NCBI GenBank assembly: GCA_937892865.1
Contig: CALBJG010000116.1
Span: forward strand, 1-10,970
DNA length: 10,970 nucleotides
Direction of reading: 5' to 3'
DNA from: an uncultured Clostridia bacterium
GTDB taxonomy: Bacteria; Bacillota; Clostridia; Oscillospirales; Oscillospiraceae
Under the pieces are notes generated by a model. That model was not told where the DNA came from. It saw only the letters and a program-made list of their open reading frames with translations, and made no database searches. Position numbers and translations under genes: made by a program. Each line of letters begins with the position of its first letter. Within the stretch, counting starts at the first letter, position 1. Positions 1-5,345 of this stretch are shown here, one piece after another.

Positions 1-137
1 ATCTCAATCAAATGGGTCAGCTCTTCTTCCTGCACCTTTGCGTGTTCGCCCTTGTGCTCATGGATTTGCGCCAACAGCTGCACGATCTCCGGTGTCAGGA
101 GCTTGTTATATATTTTCTCGTAGTTATAATTACGCAT
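1..137 (-). CDS. Fic family protein, N-terminal fragment (cut by window edge)
   Basis: Only the first 45 codons are inside the window; the frame is open to base 1. The N-terminus starts MRNYNYEKI and continues with TPEIVQLLAQIHEHKGE, which resembles the leading helix of the N-terminal domain of Fic (AMPylase-type) proteins common in gut Clostridia, where a short segment of the form 'E(I/L)..L(I/V)..IHE.KG' precedes the 'IEG' inhibitory-type motif. The catalytic HPFxxGNGR motif would lie outside, so activity cannot be judged. The ATG at 135-137 is the first in frame. It lies about 24 nt after the predicted transcription start; a GTGGGG stretch roughly 6 nt upstream is only a weak Shine-Dalgarno site. 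The gene has its own promoter and is separated from spoVAC by a terminator. The family call rests on recognising the N-terminus alone. Confidence 0.65.
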   Translation of the reverse strand, partial: MRNYNYEKIYNKLLTPEIVQLLAQIHEHKGEHAKVQEEELTHLIE

Positions 138-167
138 AGAATTACCCCACTTTAGAATTCTGCTTAT

Positions 168-196
168 ATTATATGCCCATTATAGCCATTCGTCAA
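168..196 (-). promoter_or_regulatory. Sigma-A type promoter of the Fic gene
   Basis: On the minus strand, TTGACG (191-196) and TATAAT (168-173) are separated by exactly 17 nt. This is nearly consensus, so the predicted start of transcription is near base 161, giving a leader of about 24 nt before the ATG at 137. Confidence 0.75.
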
Positions 197-197
197 G

Positions 198-233
198 TTA
201 ATTTAGTCATTTATATATCTTTGACTAAATTAA
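198..233. promoter_or_regulatory. Perfect 12-bp inverted repeat abutting the Fic promoter, candidate operator
   Basis: TTAATTTAGTCA (198-209) and its exact reverse complement TGACTAAATTAA (222-233) are separated by a 12-nt AT-rich spacer. The near arm ends 1 nt upstream of the -35 hexamer of the Fic promoter. Further copies of the core TTTAG occur at 240-244 and 151-155, the latter between promoter and start codon. The arms are AT-rich and have no U-tract, so a DNA-binding site is more likely than a terminator. The regulator is unknown. Confidence 0.5.
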
Positions 234-249
234 ATTCGCTTTAGTGATA

Positions 250-278
250 AAAAACGCCACCTTAAAGGTGGCGTTTTT
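250..278 (-). terminator. Intrinsic terminator after spoVAC
   Basis: CGCCACCT (255-262) pairs with AGGTGGCG (266-273) around a 3-nt loop, and flanking A and T runs extend the stem. Read on the minus strand the stem is followed by six T. It starts about 26 nt after the spoVAC stop. A T5 run also follows on the plus strand, so it could work in both directions. Confidence 0.88.
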
Positions 279-304
279 GCAAGTTTGCATTGATATTTAA
301 CTTA

Positions 305-742
305 TTAGAACAGCGTTGTTATCCAATAGATTAGGCCGTACACCACCGAAGCTGAAACCCCGTACACAATTACAGGTCCCGCGATTGTAAACATCTTCGC
401 GCCGACGCCGAGAATAAAGCCTTCGGTTTTGAATTCGATGGCGGGGGCGGCGATGGCGTTGGCAAAGCCGGTGATGGGTACCAGTGTACCGGCGCCGGCG
501 AATTTGGCGATATTATCGTAAAGGCTCAGACCTGTGAGCAAAGCGGACATTGCCACCAAAGTCATAGAGGTGGCTGTGCCGGCATTTATTTCGTCGAGGC
601 CCAAAGCCGTGTAACCGTTTAAGATCAGTTGTCCGATGGCGCAGATCAGGCCGCCCACCCAAAAGGCGTTAAGACAGTCTTTCCATAATGGCGATCTGGG
701 CGCCATAGACTTTACCAATTTATCATATTCCCGCGGTGTCAT
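305..742 (-). CDS. spoVAC: Stage V sporulation protein AC (SpoVAC), dipicolinate channel component
   Basis: This 145-aa membrane protein matches SpoVAC over its whole length (the B. subtilis protein is about 150 aa). Visible family motifs are AFWVGGLICAIGQ (26-38), AGAGTLVPITGFANA (82-96), GFILGVGAKMF (108-118) and AGPVIVYG (121-128). Hydrophobic segments lie near 25-42, 57-74, 84-102 and 117-143. SpoVA proteins sit in the spore inner membrane and move Ca-dipicolinate into the forespore and out at germination; SpoVAC has been described as a mechanosensitive channel. The ATG at 742 gives an N-terminus collinear with known SpoVAC. Its GGAGGG site (751-756), 8 nt upstream, is buried in a hairpin. 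Two stop codons occur in tandem. The usual partners spoVAD and spoVAE are not beside it: a terminator and then a Fic gene follow. No convincing sigma-G promoter was seen upstream. Confidence 0.93.
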   Translation of the reverse strand: MTPREYDKLVKSMAPRSPLWKDCLNAFWVGGLICAIGQLILNGYTALGLDEINAGTATSMTLVAMSALLTGLSLYDNIAKFAGAGTLVPITGFANAIAAPAIEFKTEGFILGVGAKMFTIAGPVIVYGVSASVVYGLIYWITTLF

Positions 743-745
743 AAA

Positions 746-782
746 AACATCCCTCCGGGCTTAATTTGCCCGGAGGGATGTT
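746..782 (-). promoter_or_regulatory. Terminator-like hairpin that sequesters the spoVAC ribosome binding site
   Basis: A perfect 15-bp stem (746-760 with 768-782) encloses a 7-nt AT-rich loop. On the minus strand the 3' arm contains GGAGGG, the spoVAC Shine-Dalgarno site, 8 nt before the ATG. A T5 run (743-747), whose first two bases belong to the stem, runs directly into the ATG at 742. The structure therefore looks like an intrinsic terminator and also a ribosome-blocking stem. It may end transcripts arriving from the DHHW gene and permit spoVAC translation only from a transcript that starts inside or just before the 3' arm. That role is inference. Confidence 0.6.
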
Positions 783-842
783 GAAATATTCGTCATTGGC
801 AATCAAACGGGAATTTGCTATTGTAGTTTGATGGACACATTC

Positions 843-1001
843 TCAATTATCAATTTAGGGGAACGGATCCTTCGACTCCTGTTGGTCGCTCAGGATGACA
901 CCTCATCCGTCACGGCTACGCCGCGCCACCTTCTCCTCAAGGAGAAGGCTTTGATGCGGTTACTTTTTAACTTTCAATTGTCCATTGTCAATTGCCAATT
1001 A
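843..1001. repeat. Putative dispersed intergenic repeat element with heptamer borders
   Basis: This non-coding block has composite structure. The left border carries TCAATTA and TCAATTT (843-856). The right border carries four 7-nt units, TCAATTG, TCCATTG, TCAATTG and CCAATTA (974-1001), in the same orientation. Between them lie an imperfect hairpin based on GGATCC..CGAC/GTCG..AGGATGAC (865-898), a small CGGC-TAC-GCCG stem (913-923) and a perfect 8-bp stem CCTTCTCC-TCAA-GGAGAAGG (929-948). I recognise the wording of the inner part (the 'CTTCGACTC..CGCTCAGGATGAC' and 'CCACCTTCTCCTCAAGGAGAAGG' blocks) as sequence seen repeatedly between genes of gut Clostridia. Copy number cannot be seen here because only one copy lies in the window. 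No transposase is encoded. Confidence 0.6.
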
Positions 1002-1053
1002 ATTATGTGCGTTACCGGGCATTATTCGGAAGCGAGATTTGATTCGCGTAGGT

Positions 1054-1082
1054 GGCGAAATCGCCTGCCGGGGCATCCCGGC
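1054..1082 (-). other. Tandem GC-rich hairpins immediately after the DHHW gene
   Basis: GCCGGG-GCAT-CCCGGC (1067-1082) starts at the base after the DHHW stop codon and is followed by a second small stem, GGCG-AAAT-CGCC (1054-1065). Neither has a U-tract on either strand, so they are not standard intrinsic terminators. They could protect the 3' end of the operon mRNA or be part of a decayed repeat. Between here and the repeat element (1002-1053) I see only a weak GCGA/TCGC stem (1032-1047). Confidence 0.4.
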
Positions 1083-2207
1083 TTATCTGAGCCAGATGAC
1101 GTTGGCATCGGTCATAAAGTTTCCAATGCTGTAACTGACCAAAACATCGGTAAAGTCCTCTGTAGCCAGCAGTTCGGATACGGGATTCTTATAATACCGC
1201 AAGTCTACCAGCACCACTTCTTCATAGGACTCTGCCATGAATGTTCCCAAACAGTTGGCGTAAGAGTCACGAATGACCAGCAGTTTTCCCTTGCCTTTCG
1301 CTTCCGGATTCTGAATACGGACGAGGGTATGGTTGCCGTCCAAATAGACGGTGTATTTATCCAGTTCCTCCAGCCGCTCTTCATAGAAAAGGCCGTTGTG
1401 AGGCTCGTTGGTTTCTGTGTTGGTTACGGTGAAATTCTTGCCGGAATCCCACAGTTCCACATTTTCGCTTTCTGTCAGCCACAAGCCGCTGCGGGAGTAG
1501 GTTGAGCCGTAGAAGCCGCCATGGGTGGTGACGGCAAACGCATCCTGCGGTGTGTAATCTCTGCCCAGAGCCTGCATATAGCCCTGATATGCCAAGTAAG
1601 CGCCCAAACTTGTCCAGTGATGGTCTGTTCGATAATAAAGAGCGCCAGGATCTTGCGCCTTGTTAAAAGCAGGGATCAGGTCGATACCCTCCACATTCTC
1701 CCCTGCCTTGGCATAGATGTCCCGAATGATTTGGGTATCGTTATAAGGATCCGCGATACCGAGAATCGTCTGTTCCAGGGCAAAACCGGCGGAAGGTACG
1801 ATCATCAAATCTACTTTTTGACCGATTTTCTCCGCGAATGCGTTGATAGCGCTCATATTCTTATTTACCTGGGCTTCATTCCACACCACCGGCGCTTCTA
1901 CGATCCGGTCACCCTCGGCAAGGTAAACATCTTTGGTTGTCTGTCTGCCGGAGAGAAGATCATAGTAGGCATTCAGCCCCACAAGGAAATCTCTGCCAGG
2001 GATATGGTCGGCAAGGTAAGTTTCGATCTTCTCGCCGTATTCACCGGTGGAGAGGGTATCCCAGGTCAGTTTGGGGTTTTCTGCCAGCACGCGCTTTTCC
2101 TTTTCGGAGAAATCCTGCCCGGGCAGTACCAAATATAGCACAAGCATCACTGCCAAAAAGCCGCAGAACAGCACGCAAGTGAGGATATCAGATTTTTTTG
2201 TCTTCAT
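1083..2207 (-). CDS. DHHW family protein (AlgJ/AlgX-like SGNH-type O-acetyltransferase partner of MBOAT)
   Basis: The product is 374 aa with a single N-terminal membrane anchor (about residues 8-29); the rest is predicted to be outside the membrane. The name-giving motif is YYRTDHHWTS (191-200), and a later block reads LLVIRDSYANCL (309-320). By analogy with AlgJ and AlgX (D-x-H and a distant Ser), the likely catalytic set is Asp195, His197 and Ser315. That assignment follows family knowledge and has not been tested. Such proteins take acyl groups delivered across the membrane by an MBOAT protein and pass them to an exported glycan. The MBOAT gene ends 12 nt upstream, and a GGGAGGG ribosome site spans that gap, consistent with one mRNA. 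This is the last gene of the unit. The actual glycan acceptor is unknown, and an esterase role cannot be excluded. Confidence 0.85.
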   Translation of the reverse strand: MKTKKSDILTCVLFCGFLAVMLVLYLVLPGQDFSEKEKRVLAENPKLTWDTLSTGEYGEKIETYLADHIPGRDFLVGLNAYYDLLSGRQTTKDVYLAEGDRIVEAPVVWNEAQVNKNMSAINAFAEKIGQKVDLMIVPSAGFALEQTILGIADPYNDTQIIRDIYAKAGENVEGIDLIPAFNKAQDPGALYYRTDHHWTSLGAYLAYQGYMQALGRDYTPQDAFAVTTHGGFYGSTYSRSGLWLTESENVELWDSGKNFTVTNTETNEPHNGLFYEERLEELDKYTVYLDGNHTLVRIQNPEAKGKGKLLVIRDSYANCLGTFMAESYEEVVLVDLRYYKNPVSELLATEDFTDVLVSYSIGNFMTDANVIWLR

Positions 2208-2219
2208 AATACCCTCCCT

Positions 2220-3605
2220 TTAGAAACGGAAATAAATAAACGGATTGTAACTCTGGCTTGCCAGCGCCGCCACGCACAGCAGCATCAGCACTGCGGCAAT
2301 AGCGATCGCCACCCACGCCATTCCCTTTTTCTCCCGGAGTTTCCGGTAGCAGTAAGCGCCCAAAGGTGTTGCTGCCAAAACAGAAACCAGGAACAAAGGC
2401 AAATAACCCAATATGGTATTCACAGTTACTGTGCCGGTAGGCACCGGGCTGAATGCTCTTGTAAAGAATGCGCCCAGGGCGGACATATCTTCAAAATAGA
2501 ACAGCGCCCAACCCAGCAGAACCAAAAATACCGTGTAAATATGATTGATAACTGCCGGTGTCTTTTTAAGCACCTTCAGCAGCACCACTTTTTCAATGAT
2601 CAGCAAAATGCCATAGTAAAGACCCCACAGCAGGAAGTTCCAACTTGCGCCGTGCCAGAAACCGGTAAGTCCCCAAACAATAAGCAGATTCAGAATCTGC
2701 CGGGGCAAACCTTTGCGGTTGCCGCCCAGTGGAATATACACATACTCCCGGAACCATGTGGACAAGGAAATATGCCACCGGCGCCAGAATTCTGTGATGC
2801 TCTTGGAAATGTAGGGATAGTTAAAGTTAATGAGGAACTCAAAGCCCAACATTCTGCCAAGACCGATGGCCATATCGGAATAGCCGGAAAAATCAAAATA
2901 CAGTTGCAGAGAATAAGCGGCGATACCTACCCAAGCGGTCAAAGTACCGGGCTGAGTCTGCAAGGCTTCCCACATAGCGCCCATTTGGTTGGCAAGGAGC
3001 ACCTTCTTGGCAAGTCCGATAATAAACAAACGGACGCCGGAGGCAAACTGGGTCATATTCTCCCGGCGAGTCTGTAGTTGTAACGCCACATCAGAATACC
3101 GGACGATAGGACCTGCGATCAACTGGGGAAACAGTGTGACATAGGTGCCAAAAGTGATGGGATTCTTTTGCACCGGGGCATCGTTACGGTAGACATCGAT
3201 GATATAACTCATAGATTGGAATACATAGAACGAGATGCCGATAGGCAGCGCGATCTGGGGTGTCGCCACGGATTCCATAAATGGCAGTACGCTTTTCAGA
3301 CTATCCACCAGGAAGCCGGCATACTTGAAAAAGCCCAGGATCAAAAGATTGGCCGCCACACCGGCTGCCAGAACGCCTTTCGCGCTTTTTTCTTTTTGAT
3401 GCAGATTGTGGATCCAGGCGCCAAACGCATAGTTGATCCCGATCGTTGCCAGCATCAACAGCACATACACCGGCTCACCCCAGCCGTAGAACACCAAACT
3501 CACCAGAAACAGCGTCACATTGCGGAACTTTCTGGGCGTTAAGTAATACAGCAGAAGGACGATGGGAAAGTAAAAATATAAGAACACGTTGCTGGAAAAC
3601 AGCAT
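2220..3605 (-). CDS. MBOAT family membrane O-acyltransferase, AlgI-like
   Basis: The product is a 461-aa polytopic membrane protein of normal length for AlgI/PatA/DltB relatives. It opens with MLFSSNVFLYFYFP, typical of AlgI-type proteins. It has the conserved block EFWRRWHISLSTWFREYVY (272-290, His278), followed by PLGGN (292-296) and the LTGFWHGASWNF block (313-324), whose His318 is the family's invariant catalytic histidine. The closing QSYNPFIYFRF is also usual. The enzyme is expected to carry an acyl group, probably acetyl, from the cytoplasm through the membrane to a partner outside. The DHHW protein encoded 12 nt downstream is the obvious partner. The start is set by an AAGGAGG site a few bases upstream. 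A terminator-like hairpin (3630-3656) lies just before this ribosome site, leaving no room for a separate promoter. Confidence 0.93.
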   Translation of the reverse strand: MLFSSNVFLYFYFPIVLLLYYLTPRKFRNVTLFLVSLVFYGWGEPVYVLLMLATIGINYAFGAWIHNLHQKEKSAKGVLAAGVAANLLILGFFKYAGFLVDSLKSVLPFMESVATPQIALPIGISFYVFQSMSYIIDVYRNDAPVQKNPITFGTYVTLFPQLIAGPIVRYSDVALQLQTRRENMTQFASGVRLFIIGLAKKVLLANQMGAMWEALQTQPGTLTAWVGIAAYSLQLYFDFSGYSDMAIGLGRMLGFEFLINFNYPYISKSITEFWRRWHISLSTWFREYVYIPLGGNRKGLPRQILNLLIVWGLTGFWHGASWNFLLWGLYYGILLIIEKVVLLKVLKKTPAVINHIYTVFLVLLGWALFYFEDMSALGAFFTRAFSPVPTGTVTVNTILGYLPLFLVSVLAATPLGAYCYRKLREKKGMAWVAIAIAAVLMLLCVAALASQSYNPFIYFRF

Positions 3606-3625
3606 TTTGTATCCTCCTTCAACAG

Positions 3626-3656
3626 AAAAGACGGCGGGAGCAAGCCCCCGCCTGTC
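3626..3656 (-). terminator. Intergenic hairpin with short U-tract (possible attenuator) before the MBOAT gene
   Basis: GACGGCGGG (3630-3638) pairs with CCCGCC and GTC (3647-3652, 3654-3656), with one bulged T and an 8-nt loop. Read on the minus strand, four T follow (3626-3629). It lies between the DUF4358 stop and the MBOAT ribosome site. Because the downstream gene has no promoter of its own that I can see, partial termination or RNA processing is more likely than a full stop. Confidence 0.6.
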
Positions 3657-3664
3657 GTTTTAAA

Positions 3665-4153
3665 TCAAATACCGGCTTCCTGATTGAACGCCGTAACCAA
3701 CGCATCCACATCAGGGGATACGATCAGCACAACATAGTTGCCAGTTTGAAACAGTTTTGCCTTTTGTACCACCGCATATTGTTCGGGGGAATAGGTGATG
3801 CTCTCCTCGCCTTTTTTTCTCAGGCGTTCATTGGCCGCATCCATCAATTCCTTGGCGGCAGCCTCGTCTGTCGCCTCCAAAAGCCAGATCTCATCGGTGC
3901 GCAGGCTGTCAGCGCAGATCTGTACCACTGCCTGCTTCGTCTTTGCAGAATCGATACCGCAATAGTCCAGCATCATACTCGCTTCCAACTGCAGCATTTC
4001 GGGGATCTGCGCAGCTGTTGTCAACTTATCGTAGACAGATGCCATATTCAGTTCTTTAACGGTAGGTTCGGTTTCTTCCGGTTTTTCTTCGCCGCAAGCC
4101 GCCATACCAAAAGCCATTAACAGAGCCAATGCTAAAATCAGTATTTTTTTCAT
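3665..4153 (-). CDS. DUF4358 domain lipoprotein
   Basis: The product is a 162-aa predicted lipoprotein. A short positive N-terminus (MKKI) and hydrophobic core lead to Cys20 in MAAC, a slightly non-ideal lipobox with Met at -3. An acidic linker (EEKPEETEP) follows. The remainder matches the DUF4358 pattern: MLDYCGID (61-68), a central acidic/alanine helix (TDEAAAKELMDAANERL), then an AKLFQTGNYVVLIVS strand. No catalytic motif is visible, and the family has no established activity known to me. The gene starts 13 nt after the GDSL gene, whose stop codon overlaps an AAGGATGG ribosome site, so the two are probably translated together. Its position before MBOAT and DHHW genes suggests an accessory surface role in glycan acylation. 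That role is inference. Confidence 0.8.
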   Translation of the reverse strand: MKKILILALALLMAFGMAACGEEKPEETEPTVKELNMASVYDKLTTAAQIPEMLQLEASMMLDYCGIDSAKTKQAVVQICADSLRTDEIWLLEATDEAAAKELMDAANERLRKKGEESITYSPEQYAVVQKAKLFQTGNYVVLIVSPDVDALVTAFNQEAGI

Positions 4154-4166
4154 AGCAGAACCATCC

Positions 4167-5210
4167 TTATCCGTTGACGTAGTTCTTCAGAATATCGATC
4201 CAAAGTTTGCAGGCTGCATCTGTGAAATGCACATAGGCATCAGAACAATACTTCTCTGCAAGACCGCCGGTGGAATCTTTCAAGGGTGTGGCAATATCGA
4301 TATAGTCACAGCCGTTTGTTGCGGCAAAGTTCTTCAGCGCCTCGTTATATTTGTTCATACGGTCGTTATTGAGGCCGCCTTTTTCACCGCCGGTATAAAT
4401 GGGTGTGCCGGACTGGATAAAGATTTGAATATCGGGATTCTTGTCCCGGATATTTTTCAAAAGTTTTGACCAGTTATCCATCGCAATGTTGATGCTGTTC
4501 TCCCCAAAGAGGGCGATATCATTCATACCCAGCAGAATAAATACCTTCTTTGCGCCGCAGGCTTTCAGCGCGTCCTGGGGCGTCATATCCTTTCCCTGAT
4601 AACTCAAGTACAACTGGTTGGTCACCGCATTGTTGACACCGTAACTGCCGATGCACAGGAATGTGGTCTTACCCAGCGCGCCGGTCTTCATATGGTAGTT
4701 ACGGAGTTTCAATGTAACAGAGTCGCCGATAAAGGCGGCATTATCAAAAAATGCTGTATCTCCGGTGGAGGGGAAATCGTACTCTTTATAACTTGCGCTG
4801 CACCGGGAGCAGGTATACTGTGTATAATGCTCTGCGTCATTTTTTACTGCGTCATATTTATGACCCAAAGGCGCTTTTTCGTTGCCCTTGTAACTATAGC
4901 CGCAGTCGCAAGTGTACTCGGTATACCCCTTATTGGTACAATCAGCCGCAACCGTATTCTCTGTATAGGTGTGGGTATGCTCCGTTTCCTCCGGCTGGGT
5001 AGTCTCCGGCGCGGTTGTGGTTTCCTCCGTGGGTTCTGTGGTAGTTTCCTCCGGAATCGTAGTAGGCGCCGTCGTTGTGGGCGCAGTGGTAGTATCTGCG
5101 CTACCGGGCTTTTTATTTTCATTTTGGCTCAAAATTGCGCAGGCAGTAATTGCCACACACAAAACAGCCGCCAAAATTACACAGAGCCAGATCTTCGCTG
5201 TTCTGTTCAT
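4167..5210 (-). CDS. Surface-anchored GDSL/SGNH hydrolase-family protein with Thr-rich linker and Cys-pair module
   Basis: The product is 347 aa from the chosen ATG at 5210, which has AGGAGG 8 nt upstream. The frame extends to a TTG at 5282, but that extension overlaps the promoter. Order of parts: an N-terminal hydrophobic segment with lipobox ITAC (Cys24), giving either a lipoprotein or a membrane anchor; a Thr/Pro/Glu-rich linker (about 39-76); a module with two related Cys pairs (YTEYTCDC, Cys101/103, and YTQYTCSRC, Cys134/137) plus a lone Cys91; then the SGNH domain. That domain has FIGDSVT (nucleophile Ser164), LLGMND (Asn230) and SDAYVHF (Asp324, His328), so the Ser-Asn-Asp-His set is complete. 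Such enzymes add or remove ester-linked acyl groups. As first gene of an operon with MBOAT and DHHW, a role in O-acetylation or deacetylation of the surface glycan is likely but unproven. Confidence 0.87.
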   Translation of the reverse strand: MNRTAKIWLCVILAAVLCVAITACAILSQNENKKPGSADTTTAPTTTAPTTIPEETTTEPTEETTTAPETTQPEETEHTHTYTENTVAADCTNKGYTEYTCDCGYSYKGNEKAPLGHKYDAVKNDAEHYTQYTCSRCSASYKEYDFPSTGDTAFFDNAAFIGDSVTLKLRNYHMKTGALGKTTFLCIGSYGVNNAVTNQLYLSYQGKDMTPQDALKACGAKKVFILLGMNDIALFGENSINIAMDNWSKLLKNIRDKNPDIQIFIQSGTPIYTGGEKGGLNNDRMNKYNEALKNFAATNGCDYIDIATPLKDSTGGLAEKYCSDAYVHFTDAACKLWIDILKNYVNG

Positions 5211-5250
5211 TTTTCTTTCCTCCTGTGGAGTATCTGATTTGTTTATGGGT

Positions 5251-5279
5251 ATTATACTGGGAAATTCCCCATAATGCAA
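5251..5279 (-). promoter_or_regulatory. Sigma-A type promoter of the GDSL-DUF4358-MBOAT-DHHW unit
   Basis: On the minus strand, TTGCAT (5274-5279) and TATAAT (5251-5256) are 17 nt apart. Transcription would start near 5244, about 34 nt before the ATG at 5210. The spacer contains the 11-bp palindrome GGGAATTTCCC (5259-5269), a possible operator covering the region between the two boxes. Confidence 0.75.
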
Positions 5280-5305
5280 CAAATTTCGACACTTTTTACA
5301 TCAAT

Positions 5306-5335
5306 TCAGCCGGCCCGTATCACCAGGCCGGCTGA
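5306..5335 (-). terminator. GC-rich hairpin after the sugar transferase, probable weak terminator
   Basis: A perfect 10-bp stem, TCAGCCGGCC (5306-5315) with GGCCGGCTGA (5326-5335), has a 10-nt loop and lies 10 nt after the sugar transferase stop. The following bases on the minus strand (AATTGATG) are not a proper U-tract. It may terminate poorly or act mainly as an mRNA 3' stabiliser. Confidence 0.55.
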
Positions 5336-5345
5336 CCGCTGTGTC

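Noticed and set aside
820..846. Possible promoter for spoVAC, TTGAGA and TACAAT on the minus strand
   Set aside because: The spacing is only 15 nt, the -35 overlaps the repeat border, and a sporulation gene should use sigma-G. I could not find a convincing sigma-G site either, so no promoter is called.
974..1001. Short tandem heptamers as a possible CRISPR or iteron array
   Set aside because: Four imperfect 7-nt units without spacers are far too short for CRISPR, and no replication or cas gene is near.
828..1505. Plus-strand open frame of 225 codons starting in the repeat element
   Set aside because: It runs from the repeat element into the reverse of the DHHW gene, with no ribosome site. 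Its length is explained by the antisense frame.
4692..5274. Plus-strand frames opposite the Thr-rich and Cys-rich part of the GDSL gene
   Set aside because: These low-complexity products (runs of Val/Ser/Gly or Arg) are the reverse reading of Thr codons.
5211..5282. Upstream extension of the GDSL protein to a TTG start at 5282
   Set aside because: The extension covers the -35/-10 promoter and lacks a ribosome site, while the ATG at 5210 has AGGAGG at 8 nt and begins a proper signal sequence.
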